Of a stretch of 64,000 bases of DNA, positions 17,398-26,754 are shown in pieces (positions within the stretch are counted from its first letter, which is position 1; every line of letters begins with the position of its first letter). The stretch covers positions 558,001 through 622,000 of the forward strand of contig NZ_JAAVVB010000001.1 of assembly GCF_018449775.1 (NCBI RefSeq), in the 5' to 3' direction. The position numbers and the translations under genes were made by a program. The notes under the pieces are model-generated. The model had not been told where the DNA came from and did not search any database. It saw only the letters and a list, made by a program, of their open reading frames with translations. Source of the DNA: Mucilaginibacter sp. dw_454 (lineage in GTDB: Bacteria; Bacteroidota; Bacteroidia; Sphingobacteriales; Sphingobacteriaceae).

Positions 17398-18762
17398 ATG
17401 AAAACGTTTAAAAAAATTACCTATATAATTCCGGCGATGCTGGTGATTACCGGGATCCAATCCTGCAAGAAATTCCTGGACGTTAAGCCTAAGGATGCAG
17501 TTTCTGACGATCAAACTATTTTTGATAAATCATCCTCCGAAACGGCTGTTCGTGGTATATACCGCGGATTGGCGGGCGACAGTTATTACGGCTCAAGCTT
17601 TGTGTCGATAGGTTACTTCGGTGGTGATAATGTGCAATGGACGGGTTCTCAATCCATTGTGCAAGATTTTATCTCTCATAACGTAAAGACGGATAATGCC
17701 ACTGTTGAAGGTGTTTGGTCGGGCATCTACAGCACCATTAACCGGGCAAATAATGCTATAGCGAAAATCCCTGCAGTTAATGATATTGCGCTTACTGCAA
17801 CTGAAAAGAACCAGTTAATTGGCGAGGCCTATTTTATAAGGGCACTAAGCTATTTTGATTTGGCCCGCACATGGGGTGGGGTACCTATAGTAACTACTCC
17901 AACAGTGACATCTTCCGACGGAAATAATATTAAACGCAGCAGCCTGGCAGATACCTACGCGCAGGTATTGAGTGACCTGAACGCAGCCGAGCCTTTGTTG
18001 CCTTTGCCAACTGTTCAAAACCCTGTAAGGGCTAATCGCGAAACGGCATGGGCGCTTAAAGCCAGGTATTATCTATACCAAAAAGACTGGGTAAACGCCG
18101 AAAAATATGCTACCCAAGTGTTGGGCGACGTCACCAATTACAGTTTATTAAAACCTTATAGTGCGTGGTTTGCCAATAATGCGGTAGCTACCAAAGAATC
18201 TGTTTTTGAATTAGCTTACAGCGCCACCTATACCAATGGCGAGCGCGGAAGCTGGCAGCCGCCTGCGAATGGTGGTACACGCCAATGGGCGCCAAGCCCG
18301 GCGTTTATTACGTTGGTTAATGATCCTACCATAGGTGGAAATCGCAACACCATCATTGCTAAAACTTCTGCCGGTTTATGGTATGGTAATCTTTACTATC
18401 GCAGTCCGGCTACAGACCCGGCCTACGTTATACGTATTGCCGAGGTGTATCTGATCCGTGCCGAAGCCCGTGCGCAACAAAATAATCTGATAGGAGCAGG
18501 CAGTGCATCTACTGATTTGAACGCTGTGCGTGATCGTGCAGGATTACCGCCTACAACAGCAATCAGCCAGGCAGATATATTACTGGCAATTGAAAACGAG
18601 AACCGCCTGGAGTTTTCTGAAGAAGGCCATCGTTGGTTTGACCTGGTACGCACAGGCAGAGCAGCCGCAGTTTTAGGTATCACAGATCCTAATAAATTCC
18701 TTTTGCCTATTCCGTTTGACCAGGTAACCGCTAATATACCTCAAAATCCAGGGTACCATTAA
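17398..18762 (+). CDS. SusD/RagB-family surface lipoprotein
   Basis: A 454-aa nutrient-binding lipoprotein that caps the SusC barrel. The lipobox is ITGIQSC with Cys23. Family features include KKFLDVKPKD at the N-terminus, the TPR-like helices (GEAYFIRALSYFDLARTWGGVPIV) and the C-terminal RLEFSEEGHRWFDLVRTGRA and FLLPIPFDQVTANIPQNPGY. It follows SusC by 12 bp and precedes the first DoxX-like gene by 11 bp, so the four genes are one operon. Confidence 0.95.
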   Translation: MKTFKKITYIIPAMLVITGIQSCKKFLDVKPKDAVSDDQTIFDKSSSETAVRGIYRGLAGDSYYGSSFVSIGYFGGDNVQWTGSQSIVQDFISHNVKTDNATVEGVWSGIYSTINRANNAIAKIPAVNDIALTATEKNQLIGEAYFIRALSYFDLARTWGGVPIVTTPTVTSSDGNNIKRSSLADTYAQVLSDLNAAEPLLPLPTVQNPVRANRETAWALKARYYLYQKDWVNAEKYATQVLGDVTNYSLLKPYSAWFANNAVATKESVFELAYSATYTNGERGSWQPPANGGTRQWAPSPAFITLVNDPTIGGNRNTIIAKTSAGLWYGNLYYRSPATDPAYVIRIAEVYLIRAEARAQQNNLIGAGSASTDLNAVRDRAGLPPTTAISQADILLAIENENRLEFSEEGHRWFDLVRTGRAAAVLGITDPNKFLLPIPFDQVTANIPQNPGYH

Positions 18763-18773
18763 TTAACGAAACA

Positions 18774-20138
18774 ATGAGTAAAGTAATAACATCCTCACAC
18801 CAGTCGGATTGGTCTGGTTTTGAGAAGGCGATATTTCGTATTGCGTTCATTTACTTCATATTGCAAGCTGTACCGTTCGACTGGAAATATTACCGCAATT
18901 TGTTTTCCATCAATTGGTTACATCTTCAGTTTAGTGATATATTTTATATTAGCCGTTATACTCCTCAGATCATTGGCAGCCATGCTGCCAGTGGCTGGGG
19001 ACTTAACACCTATATCGATTGGGTTGTGCTGTTGGTTCTTGCAGGAATAGGTGCGGTAATCTGGTCGTTTCGAGAACAGAAAACACTTGATTACGATAAG
19101 CTATATTACTGGCTGCGGGTGATTGTGCGCTACCGTTTGGCGATAGGTATTATCGCTTACGGTTTTATCAAGTTTTTCCCGTTGCAGGCGCCGTTTCCAT
19201 CTATCAGTAACTTAAATACACCTTACGGATACTTTACCCGTTGGAAAATATTTTCATTAAGCCTGGGCATTGTACCTACTTATGAATCGTTTTTGGGCTT
19301 GGTGGAGATAGTGGGTGGTTTGCTTTTGCTATTTAGGAAAACTGCAACTATAGGTGCATTGATCATCGTGGTCTTTCTAGGCAACGTATTCTTTTCAAAT
19401 TTGGCTTATGATGGGGGCGAGGCTATTTATGCCTTGTATCTGATCTCCCTTGGTCTGTTGTTATTATCATTCGATATCATTCGCTTAGTTAACCTGATTG
19501 GTTTTGAACGACCTACCCAGCCTAATCACTTTCAGCCATCGTTACCAAAAAAATGGCAACCCGCGCGTTTGGTACTTAAAAGTGTATTCATTTTATTTTT
19601 TGTTGTGATCTACGGATTTAAAACCTACTCGGCTTATCATAATGATGTTTATCAATTTCCGAAAGCAGCAGGATTAAAAGACGCTGCCGGGTTTTATAAT
19701 GTAAGCAGTTTCAAATTGAATAAAGATACGCTGGCTTATTCGGCTACCGACACCTCGCGTTGGACAAACCTTGTGTTCGAGAAATGGGCTACTATCAGCA
19801 TTGCAGTAAATAAACCTGTCAAATTAGATTCGGCACTTACTGAAGAAGTTAACTACAAAGACCCGGAAAGGAACTATGAATTAGCAGGCTCTACCGGCAG
19901 GCAATACTACAGCTACGTTGTAGACAGCGTAAACCAGGTGCTTAAACTGCAAAACAAAAACAGTAACTATAAAAACGACCAGATCATATTACACTATACA
20001 CAGCCTGATAGTACCAGATTCGTACTGTCGGGTGTTGAAGGTAAGGATTCGGTTTATGCTGTTTTAGATAAGATTGATAAAAAGTATCTGTTGCAGGAAG
20101 TTGCCAAAAAGGGCCGCGATAAGTCAATCAAACTCTAA
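18774..20138 (+). CDS. DoxX-like integral membrane protein (paralogue 1)
   Basis: A 454-aa inner-membrane protein. Several membrane helices lie in the first 275 residues, around the core LYYWLRVIVRYRLAIGIIAYGFIKFFPLQAPFPS and a second block SFLGLVEIVGGLLLLFRKTATIGALIIVVFLGNVFF. This pattern resembles the DoxX/DoxD superfamily, which includes subunits of thiosulfate:quinone oxidoreductase. After a further helix near 285-300 a soluble domain of about 150 residues follows. The next gene is a clear paralogue. The link to sulfur rests on family resemblance and context only. Confidence 0.65.
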   Translation: MSKVITSSHQSDWSGFEKAIFRIAFIYFILQAVPFDWKYYRNLFSINWLHLQFSDIFYISRYTPQIIGSHAASGWGLNTYIDWVVLLVLAGIGAVIWSFREQKTLDYDKLYYWLRVIVRYRLAIGIIAYGFIKFFPLQAPFPSISNLNTPYGYFTRWKIFSLSLGIVPTYESFLGLVEIVGGLLLLFRKTATIGALIIVVFLGNVFFSNLAYDGGEAIYALYLISLGLLLLSFDIIRLVNLIGFERPTQPNHFQPSLPKKWQPARLVLKSVFILFFVVIYGFKTYSAYHNDVYQFPKAAGLKDAAGFYNVSSFKLNKDTLAYSATDTSRWTNLVFEKWATISIAVNKPVKLDSALTEEVNYKDPERNYELAGSTGRQYYSYVVDSVNQVLKLQNKNSNYKNDQIILHYTQPDSTRFVLSGVEGKDSVYAVLDKIDKKYLLQEVAKKGRDKSIKL

Positions 20139-20172
20139 TCAGTCCATTTCATCATCATAAAAAGAAATTATT

Positions 20173-21774
20173 ATGTCAACAGAAAATGAAACTGTTATAG
20201 CAACACCGACGCAGGTGGTTAAGCCGACTGGAGGAAAAAAATTGACCATAGCGTCCAAAACACCGGTACCCTGGAAACCTTATCAAAGAGTTTTATTCAG
20301 GATAGCGTTTGTGTTCTTTTTGATCATGTCTTTGCCTTTTACGGCGGCATGGTATAAAACCCTTTTTACAATAGATTGGTTTAACCTGCATTACCGCGAC
20401 CTTTATGATTTAACCCTATACTCGCCGTCAATTTACCGGTTCTCAAATCCGGCTTATAACCTGTTAGGTTACATTGATTGGGTTGAGGCTTTCGCCATAG
20501 GTATAATAGGTGGTTTGATTTGGAGCGCTATTGATAACAAAAATAAATCATACGACAGGTTATATTACTGGTTGCGTGTTATCGTACGTTATCGTGCTGC
20601 TATCGGTATTATAGGCTTTGGTTTTACCAAGTTTTTGCCGGTACAATTGCCTTATCCTTCATTAGGGGTTTTAAATACAAATTTTGGCGATATCACCGCT
20701 CAAAAAATTTACTGGCTGCAAGTGGGTATTGTACCCTGGTATGAGATATTTGCCGGTGTAGTAGAAGTTGCTGCCGGCGCGTTGCTCTTTTTCAGAAGAA
20801 CAACCTTATTAGGCTCAGTATTGCTTTTTGGCGCATTGGCCGACATTACTTTTGTTAATTTTTCTTACAATGGCGGTGTGCATGTGTACGCTTCATTCTT
20901 TGTATTAACCTCGTCGTTTTTGATTATTTATGATGTACCGAAAATATACAGCCTTTTGGTATTGGAAAAGTATACGATTCCGCAGAACTTTTATCCTGAT
21001 CTGTCGGCCAAATGGATTAAGTACACACGTATTGGTGTAAAAACAGCCTTCATCTATGTATTCCTGATCTTGTTTTTCTACCTGCAGTTCATCAACTGGA
21101 AATACGACCCGTATAAACAACCATCTACCAGTGGTATTAAAACTCTGCGTGGAAACTACAATGTAACTGAGTTTAAGATCAACAATCACGAAATCCCTTA
21201 CAATCCTCAAGATTCTGTACGCTGGAGCGCTGTGACTTTTGAAAAATGGTCGACATTAACTTACCGGGTTAATAAACCGGTTTGGCTTGACCTTTCTAAC
21301 GGTGGTGGCGCGCCTATGCGCGATATTAACCGTACGTTCGAACTCTCGGGCGTAGGTGGTGGCCAACGTGTGTTTTATTACGATGCTGATACAGTTAACC
21401 ATACTTTGTATCTGCAGGATAAAAATACACGTGCACTTGGCTCGGGTGGTGTAAGGAGTAAGAACACTGTTTTGAAACGTAAGAAAGAAGTTGTTCAAAA
21501 CCGGATCCCTAAGGAAGCCCTGGCTAACATCCGCGATGAAAATACGGCAATTAACAAAATCGCTCAGTCAACCCGCCGCACACGTGGTATAGCTGCCGAG
21601 AAAAAGGATCCGTTTAAGCGCGACCACATGATTCTGACCTATAGTACCACTGATGGTTCGCATGTGATCCTGAAAGGAATCAACGAGAAAAAGGATTCTA
21701 TTTATGTAGTGCTTGACAGGATTAATAAACCCTATGCGTTAACGCCAAGCAAATTACAGGCTGGTAGCTACTAG
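20173..21774 (+). CDS. DoxX-like integral membrane protein (paralogue 2)
   Basis: A 533-aa paralogue of the preceding protein; both share YDRLYYWLRVIVRYR, the AIGIIGFGFTKFLPVQLPYPS-type loop and the C-terminal soluble domain (VRWSAVTFEKWSTLTYRVNKPVWLDLS against TSRWTNLVFEKWATISIAVNKPVKLDS). It differs by about 30 extra N-terminal residues and an insertion of about 60 mostly basic and polar residues near 425-490 (KKEVVQNRIPKEALANI and onward). Last gene of the operon; a terminator follows. Probably a membrane complex with paralogue 1. Confidence 0.65.
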   Translation: MSTENETVIATPTQVVKPTGGKKLTIASKTPVPWKPYQRVLFRIAFVFFLIMSLPFTAAWYKTLFTIDWFNLHYRDLYDLTLYSPSIYRFSNPAYNLLGYIDWVEAFAIGIIGGLIWSAIDNKNKSYDRLYYWLRVIVRYRAAIGIIGFGFTKFLPVQLPYPSLGVLNTNFGDITAQKIYWLQVGIVPWYEIFAGVVEVAAGALLFFRRTTLLGSVLLFGALADITFVNFSYNGGVHVYASFFVLTSSFLIIYDVPKIYSLLVLEKYTIPQNFYPDLSAKWIKYTRIGVKTAFIYVFLILFFYLQFINWKYDPYKQPSTSGIKTLRGNYNVTEFKINNHEIPYNPQDSVRWSAVTFEKWSTLTYRVNKPVWLDLSNGGGAPMRDINRTFELSGVGGGQRVFYYDADTVNHTLYLQDKNTRALGSGGVRSKNTVLKRKKEVVQNRIPKEALANIRDENTAINKIAQSTRRTRGIAAEKKDPFKRDHMILTYSTTDGSHVILKGINEKKDSIYVVLDRINKPYALTPSKLQAGSY

Positions 21775-21821
21775 CCCTCTATTTAAGTTCTTCAGCGTTT
21801 TAGTTTCTGATTCGTTGCGTA

Positions 21822-21855
21822 AGCCCCCTTTGGCGTAGGGGGCTTTGCTTTTTAA
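21822..21855 (+). terminator. Terminator of the SusCD/DoxX operon
   Basis: AAGCCCCC/GGGGGCTT with a 9-nt loop, followed by TGCTTTTTAAA. Confidence 0.8.
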
Positions 21856-21918
21856 AATCATTATTAAAAAAAAGCTTTTTAAGTTAGCGTTTAGTAACTC
21901 AGCAGCAATAAACGGAAC

Positions 21919-23400
21919 TTATTTGCCGGATACTTTTAAACTTCCATATAGCATCTGGCTGTATAACCCATAAGCTGCCAGTAACACCAGGAAGGATACG
22001 ATCACCAGTAAAAAGCCGCTTCGCATCATATCTTTTATGGAGACGTTACCGGTTGTAAAAACAATGGCATTAGGGGGAGTTGACATGGGCAACATATATG
22101 CACAACTGCAGGCCAGGGTAACCGGGGCGCCCAACAAAATTGGATTGATACCGGTTGCGTTTGCTACACCGAATGCCATAGGCAGCATGATGGTTGCCAG
22201 CGCTGTATTGCCTATAAATTGCTTTAATAATAAGGTTACAACTATTAATATCGCCACTAAAATAAACGTGCCGCTAATGCCGTTTGCAGTAATGGCATGA
22301 CCAACCAATTTAATAATTCCCGAGTTTTCCAGGGCCTTTGCAAGGGCCAGCCCGCCACCTATCAGAAATAAAATGCCCCATGACAATTTCTTCATACTGC
22401 CCCAGTCAAACAAAAAACGAGTGTCGCTGGCAGGGTCAGGAATCATGAAAAGCAGTAAAGCTCCGGATAGCCCTATGATGGTATCATTCAAAAAGTTTAA
22501 ACCAAACCATTCTATAAACGGCGTTCGCAGTACCCAGCCCAGGGCAGTGATAATAAACACCGTGCTTATGGCATATTCCTGGAAAGACATTTTACCAAGC
22601 TCGTTGATTTTAGCATCGAGCATATTTTGCGTGCCGGGTAATGATTGAGTTTTTACCTTAAACAAAAGCTTAACTATAATAAAATAAGCAGCAATAAGCA
22701 TAACAACGGATACCGGGAAACCAACCAAAAACCATCCTGCAAAAGATATATCTATTTGATAGAATTGCTTGAAGAAGGTGATCAAAACGGCGTTGGTTGG
22801 CGTGCCAATGATGGTGGCCATGCCGCCTATACTGGCGCAATAGGCCACACTGAGCAATACACTTTTAGCAAAATTTTTATAATCGCTTTCCAGTCCTGCG
22901 CTTAAAAATTCGTCTTCCATTAGTGTCAATACCGAGGTTGCAATGGGTAGCATCATTAACGTGGTGGCAGTATTATTAACCCACATGCTAATAAAAGCTG
23001 TGGCAATCATAAAACCCAATACAATCCGGTTACTTTTGGTGCCTACAAAGCGCACAATGTATAAAGCTATCCGGATGTGGAGTTTATGCTTTTCCATGGC
23101 CAGGGCAAATATAAAGCCGGCCATATACAGAAATATAGTAGGGTTGGCGTAGTTAACCGCGGTAGCGTTCAGATCGAGTACCCTCATAATTGGAAACAAC
23201 ACCAGCGGCAACAAAGCTGTAACCGGGATGGGTACTGCTTCTGTAACCCACCAGATCAAAATCCATCCCGCTACGGCTACTGTGTTACGGATATGCGCAT
23301 CGGCAGAGACCAGTTTGAATAATACGATGATGCCAAACAGCAGCGGACCGGCTATTAAAGAAATATAACTTTTCCAGGAAGCCTTTGTAAGCGATGTCAT
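21919..23400 (-). CDS. DASS/SLC13 family sodium:anion symporter
   Basis: A 493-aa polytopic transporter with about 12 hydrophobic segments. The first half has WWVTEAVPIPVTALLPLVLFP and the S-x-x-T-x loop MATIIGTPTNAVLI; the second half repeats the motif as MSTPPNAIVFTTGN, the paired substrate and sodium loops of the DASS family. Family members import di- and tricarboxylates or sulfate; the specificity cannot be read here. It is the last gene of a leftward operon whose leader carries a five-Cys uORF, so an acidic sulfur compound is a possible cargo. Confidence 0.88.
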   Translation of the reverse strand: MTSLTKASWKSYISLIAGPLLFGIIVLFKLVSADAHIRNTVAVAGWILIWWVTEAVPIPVTALLPLVLFPIMRVLDLNATAVNYANPTIFLYMAGFIFALAMEKHKLHIRIALYIVRFVGTKSNRIVLGFMIATAFISMWVNNTATTLMMLPIATSVLTLMEDEFLSAGLESDYKNFAKSVLLSVAYCASIGGMATIIGTPTNAVLITFFKQFYQIDISFAGWFLVGFPVSVVMLIAAYFIIVKLLFKVKTQSLPGTQNMLDAKINELGKMSFQEYAISTVFIITALGWVLRTPFIEWFGLNFLNDTIIGLSGALLLFMIPDPASDTRFLFDWGSMKKLSWGILFLIGGGLALAKALENSGIIKLVGHAITANGISGTFILVAILIVVTLLLKQFIGNTALATIMLPMAFGVANATGINPILLGAPVTLACSCAYMLPMSTPPNAIVFTTGNVSIKDMMRSGFLLVIVSFLVLLAAYGLYSQMLYGSLKVSGK

Positions 23401-23401
23401 T

Positions 23402-24571
23402 TTACTGTTCGCTTAATGCCTTTTGCACGTGCTTCACTACAATATCTGCCTGGTAGTCGACTATCTTTTTACCCATTTCAACCGTTTTTTCAACCGGGGC
23501 AAGCTGCACACCATTAATTGAAAAATGACCGGTTTCTATACGCTGCTGCGCTCTGACAAGGGCCGGGTCAAGCACCATGATTTGTGATTCGACTTTATAG
23601 TTATCATGTATCCCTTCATTACCTTCTTCTATGCCCTGCGTTTTCAACCAGGCAGACAGGCGGTTATTGTCATAATACTCAGGCACGAATATCACGTGGG
23701 TACCGTCGCCTTTCCATTTGTCGTTTAGCGCTTTAGTAACCCGGTACATGCCCCATTGATTACCGCCGCTATCGCCAAAAAAAACAATGGTTTTAAAGCC
23801 TTCCACCTTGTAGCTTGTAGCGATATCGCTTAACAGGTTTTCGTAGGTGTCTTCACGTACACTGATGGTGCCGGGATATTTAACGTGCCCGGTTGGCGGA
23901 TAAAAACCGCCTTCGGGTACAAACGGTACTATCGGCGCAACTAATGCATTTCCTAACTTTTCGGCAATGCGTTTAGCAAGCACCCTGGTTATGTAAGTAT
24001 GTTTTCCTGTCGGGATGTACGGGCCCGATTGTTCAACGCCGCCCGTACCTATGATGATAGTGTTTTTTCCTTCGCGCAAATTGTCCCGAACATCCAGCCA
24101 GGTAAGTTCTTCTATAAAAAGTGAAGCAGATTTGGGGATCACCCTTTTGGTATCCGGATCTGGCGACATGGATTTATCGGAAAATTCGACGTCCGGTCCA
24201 CCTCGTTTTTTTTCGAGCGTAGCGGCTTCAATCTTATTTTTTGTAAAGATTATGGCATAAGGCTTGCCGCTGTAAATAACATTGCCTACCAGTTCGGCCT
24301 TATCGTTTAGCGTACCTTCTATCGCTATTTCGCGTTCGGGCAATACCAGGTAAATTGATTTGTCGTTGATGTCGACCTCTGATGGTTTCTGATCATTTTT
24401 TTGTTCGGACAGAAAATCTACAGTGGCATTCTTGCCCTTTAAATGCAAAGCTAATACGCTGCCTGTTCGTCCGTTTCTGGATACAGACCCATACCAGTCG
24501 CCATCGGTTTGCGCGTAGGTTGTCGAAGTAAAAGCAAATAAAATAATTGTGAGAAAGTTGAATTTTGTCAT
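23402..24571 (-). CDS. Secreted creatininase-family protein, divergent metal site
   Basis: A 389-aa protein with a signal peptide (FLTIILFAFTSTTYAQ), an N-terminal beta-rich region of about 120 residues and a C-terminal creatininase-like amidohydrolase domain. The family's EQHGPHLP...D becomes EQSGPYIPTGKH, NGHGGN becomes FGDSGGNQ, and the D-x-HAGE block becomes IHDNYKVESQ. Several usual metal ligands are therefore replaced, some by other potential ligands. It may use a different metal set or bind without hydrolysis. It ends one base before the DASS gene starts. Confidence 0.75.
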   Translation of the reverse strand: MTKFNFLTIILFAFTSTTYAQTDGDWYGSVSRNGRTGSVLALHLKGKNATVDFLSEQKNDQKPSEVDINDKSIYLVLPEREIAIEGTLNDKAELVGNVIYSGKPYAIIFTKNKIEAATLEKKRGGPDVEFSDKSMSPDPDTKRVIPKSASLFIEELTWLDVRDNLREGKNTIIIGTGGVEQSGPYIPTGKHTYITRVLAKRIAEKLGNALVAPIVPFVPEGGFYPPTGHVKYPGTISVREDTYENLLSDIATSYKVEGFKTIVFFGDSGGNQWGMYRVTKALNDKWKGDGTHVIFVPEYYDNNRLSAWLKTQGIEEGNEGIHDNYKVESQIMVLDPALVRAQQRIETGHFSINGVQLAPVEKTVEMGKKIVDYQADIVVKHVQKALSEQ

Positions 24572-24613
24572 AGTATATAATTGATTTAAATATTTCCTGA
24601 GATAAGCCAGGTT

Positions 24614-25642
24614 TTAATTTTTATTGAGATTGATTGGAATAGTCTGGGCCGTATCGATGTATAACTGGTCTAAGTTTCCGGTATCTGCGTTGCTAAATTT
24701 GCCCAGCAGGATACTCTCGCCGGTGTTAGCCGGATTATTGCCGCCACCCAATAGCCAGGTACCTTTGGTATCACTTATATTAAGTCCCGCCATTTGGGCG
24801 GCTTTTAAACCAAAATCTGTGCAGTTGTTAGTGCTGAGGTGATAAGCAAGCCCGTCGTATTGGTGGGTTAGTTCCAGGATCTTTTCAAACCGGCGTTTCG
24901 AAATAAATTTACCAACCACCTCGTCCCACTCATGGCTACCATCGTCTGTAAACTTTGACGAGGTTGAAGGTATCAGCGGCGTAGCCGAAAGCAGGTTGTC
25001 TTTACGCGGCCCAAAACCAAAGGACAAGGTTGTGTAAGATGAATCTGTATTAAACTTAATCAATGTAATAAAGGTATGCCCGGTGTTGGCCAGTTTATGC
25101 ACCCTGGTGGTGCCGCGAATAGGTTGTTTAACATGCAGGATCATAGCATAGGCAAGCGCGGACTTGCCGTCGTGAAACGTTTCCAGGATATGATTAACCT
25201 GTATGATGCTGGAGTTTGCAGCTTTCGTGTTCTTTCCAAGTTGTTTGAGCTGACTTGCCACACTTAACTGGTCATCGCCCGTTACAGGGATATCGTCATT
25301 AACCAAACTGTCGGGAGTTAAAGTTTTTAAGTAGCATTTCATTGCCAGTGGATACAGCTTTAACCGGGTAAACAGCCCGGCTAATTTGTTCCATTGTTTA
25401 TCGGCAGGTTCATTGTAGGGTACGGCCGGTACGTTCAGCTCTTTTAGGAAGTCAAGAAGTCGCTGTTTTTCAGCTCTTCTGGTCAATCCGGCAACAGTAG
25501 GCGGGGTCGATATTTTTTCTGTATTATGATAACGCTCAAAGTGCGCCGCTAATTCTTGTTGCGCATTTGCTTTCTGAACGGTTAACAGGCATACAGCGGT
25601 GATCAATGTATATCTAAGGTGTACGGGTAGATGTGTTTTCAT
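24614..25642 (-). CDS. Secreted protein with permuted papain-like (NlpC/P60-related) fold, putative
   Basis: A 342-aa exported protein. ATG 25642 starts MKTHLPVHLRYTLITAVCLLTVQKANAQQ, a good signal peptide; an upstream ATG at 25666 would add eight residues and overlap the neighbour. A helical N-terminal half is followed by a domain with a candidate His in LANTGHTFITLIKFN and then a candidate Cys in HLSTNNCTDFGLKAAQMAGL. The His-before-Cys order is that of circularly permuted papain-like proteins. Function is not established; amide or peptide hydrolysis is a reasonable guess. Confidence 0.6.
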   Translation of the reverse strand: MKTHLPVHLRYTLITAVCLLTVQKANAQQELAAHFERYHNTEKISTPPTVAGLTRRAEKQRLLDFLKELNVPAVPYNEPADKQWNKLAGLFTRLKLYPLAMKCYLKTLTPDSLVNDDIPVTGDDQLSVASQLKQLGKNTKAANSSIIQVNHILETFHDGKSALAYAMILHVKQPIRGTTRVHKLANTGHTFITLIKFNTDSSYTTLSFGFGPRKDNLLSATPLIPSTSSKFTDDGSHEWDEVVGKFISKRRFEKILELTHQYDGLAYHLSTNNCTDFGLKAAQMAGLNISDTKGTWLLGGGNNPANTGESILLGKFSNADTGNLDQLYIDTAQTIPINLNKN

Positions 25643-25649
25643 CGGAAAT

Positions 25650-26585
25650 TTATTGTTTATAAGCAAGCGAATTTATTGGCGCGCTGCTAACTTTAGTTTT
25701 GTAAGGCGATTGACACAAACGGGCGAATAAAGTGTCAGCCTCAACTTTTTTGTCTGTATTGTTAATAGAAAAACTCCAAAACTCTTCCAGATCACCATCG
25801 TTTATAGTCATTTGCGTAGCGCCCTGGCTTTTGTGTGCGGCCAATTCCCAGTTAGCTATGATCTTGTAGTTGATACGATTTTGGTAGCTAAAACTTACTG
25901 TACGGTCTATCACGAAAGAGGGTAGCGGATTATCTGTACGTGTCAACTGATAGGTGCCCAAGCCATTAAATGTCCTGGCGTTGTCTGTTTTATCCCGCAA
26001 AGCGGCACCAAAAATAAGCGGACGTTGATTGGCAGGTAATGCTGCTACAGCGTCTAAAGCTAATAGGGTAGCAGCTTTGTGCCCGCCATGCGTATCGGCT
26101 TCGGGTAAAAGACAGAATACATCATCGTAATGATTACGCACTAAAATATCATGCAACCGCTTCTTTACTTTGGCTACCTGCCAGCTGGTGTCTAAGGATT
26201 CGTGCTCGTTTAACGTATAATGGCTGTCCGGCTGGTCGGCAAAATAATAGTTAGTAATGCCGATAACTTTACCGGCTTCGCGAAGCTCTTTTTTACGGAT
26301 GGCAGGCAGTCTCTTTTTAGCATCGGCTGCGGTGGTTAATTTGCAGCCATAATACTGCTCGGCCAGCGTTGAATACTTGTAACCGCCTTCGCCATTAGTA
26401 ATCACGAAAAGGTCGACCGTGGTGTGCTGCTCTTTAGCCAGCTTATATAACGTTACTGAGAGTATGCTTTCATCGTCAGGGTGGGCAATTACGACAAGCA
26501 CACGATGACCCGATTGAGCCAATAACTTTATCGGCGATAGTAGCATCAGCAATAACAATAAATAGTTTATTCTATTATTTTTCAT
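25650..26585 (-). CDS. Secreted PIG-L family (LmbE-like) deacetylase
   Basis: A 311-aa protein with signal peptide MKNNRINYLLLLLMLLSPIKLLAQ; I start it at ATG 26585, not the upstream ATG at 26612, for that reason. The zinc site shows HPDDES in VLVVIAHPDDESILS and HGGH in EADTHGGHKAATLLALDAV. PIG-L enzymes remove acetyl groups from GlcNAc-inositol, GlcNAc-malate and similar thiol precursors, or cleave mycothiol conjugates. First gene of the operon behind the five-Cys leader. Location in the periplasm suggests scavenging, not biosynthesis. Confidence 0.88.
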   Translation of the reverse strand: MKNNRINYLLLLLMLLSPIKLLAQSGHRVLVVIAHPDDESILSVTLYKLAKEQHTTVDLFVITNGEGGYKYSTLAEQYYGCKLTTAADAKKRLPAIRKKELREAGKVIGITNYYFADQPDSHYTLNEHESLDTSWQVAKVKKRLHDILVRNHYDDVFCLLPEADTHGGHKAATLLALDAVAALPANQRPLIFGAALRDKTDNARTFNGLGTYQLTRTDNPLPSFVIDRTVSFSYQNRINYKIIANWELAAHKSQGATQMTINDGDLEEFWSFSINNTDKKVEADTLFARLCQSPYKTKVSSAPINSLAYKQ

Positions 26586-26651
26586 GGGGACAGATTTAAA
26601 GTAATGAGGCACAGCGCGTGCTAAAAGATAGGGGGCAAGGTAACGCGGGTA

Positions 26652-26735
26652 TTAACGGCAGCAACAACAGCAGCCCGGCGCATTCTGTATAAAAACGGTA
26701 TCGATCGATATGATTTGAGCTGTTTTTTGCGACAT
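26652..26735 (-). CDS. Leader peptide with five consecutive Cys (uORF 2)
   Basis: A 27-codon ORF reading MSQKTAQIISID..., then ...QNAPGCCCCCR and TAA. The Cys codons are TGC TGT TGT TGC TGC, so the run is not a simple trinucleotide repeat. It starts about 14 nt after the predicted transcription start and ends 66 nt before the PIG-L start codon. Placement, size and ending match the two other Cys leaders in this window. It is best read as a translated attenuator or sensor of Cys-tRNA; this is inference. Confidence 0.65.
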   Translation of the reverse strand: MSQKTAQIISIDTVFIQNAPGCCCCCR

Positions 26736-26754
26736 CTAAATTTGCTTAACAGCA

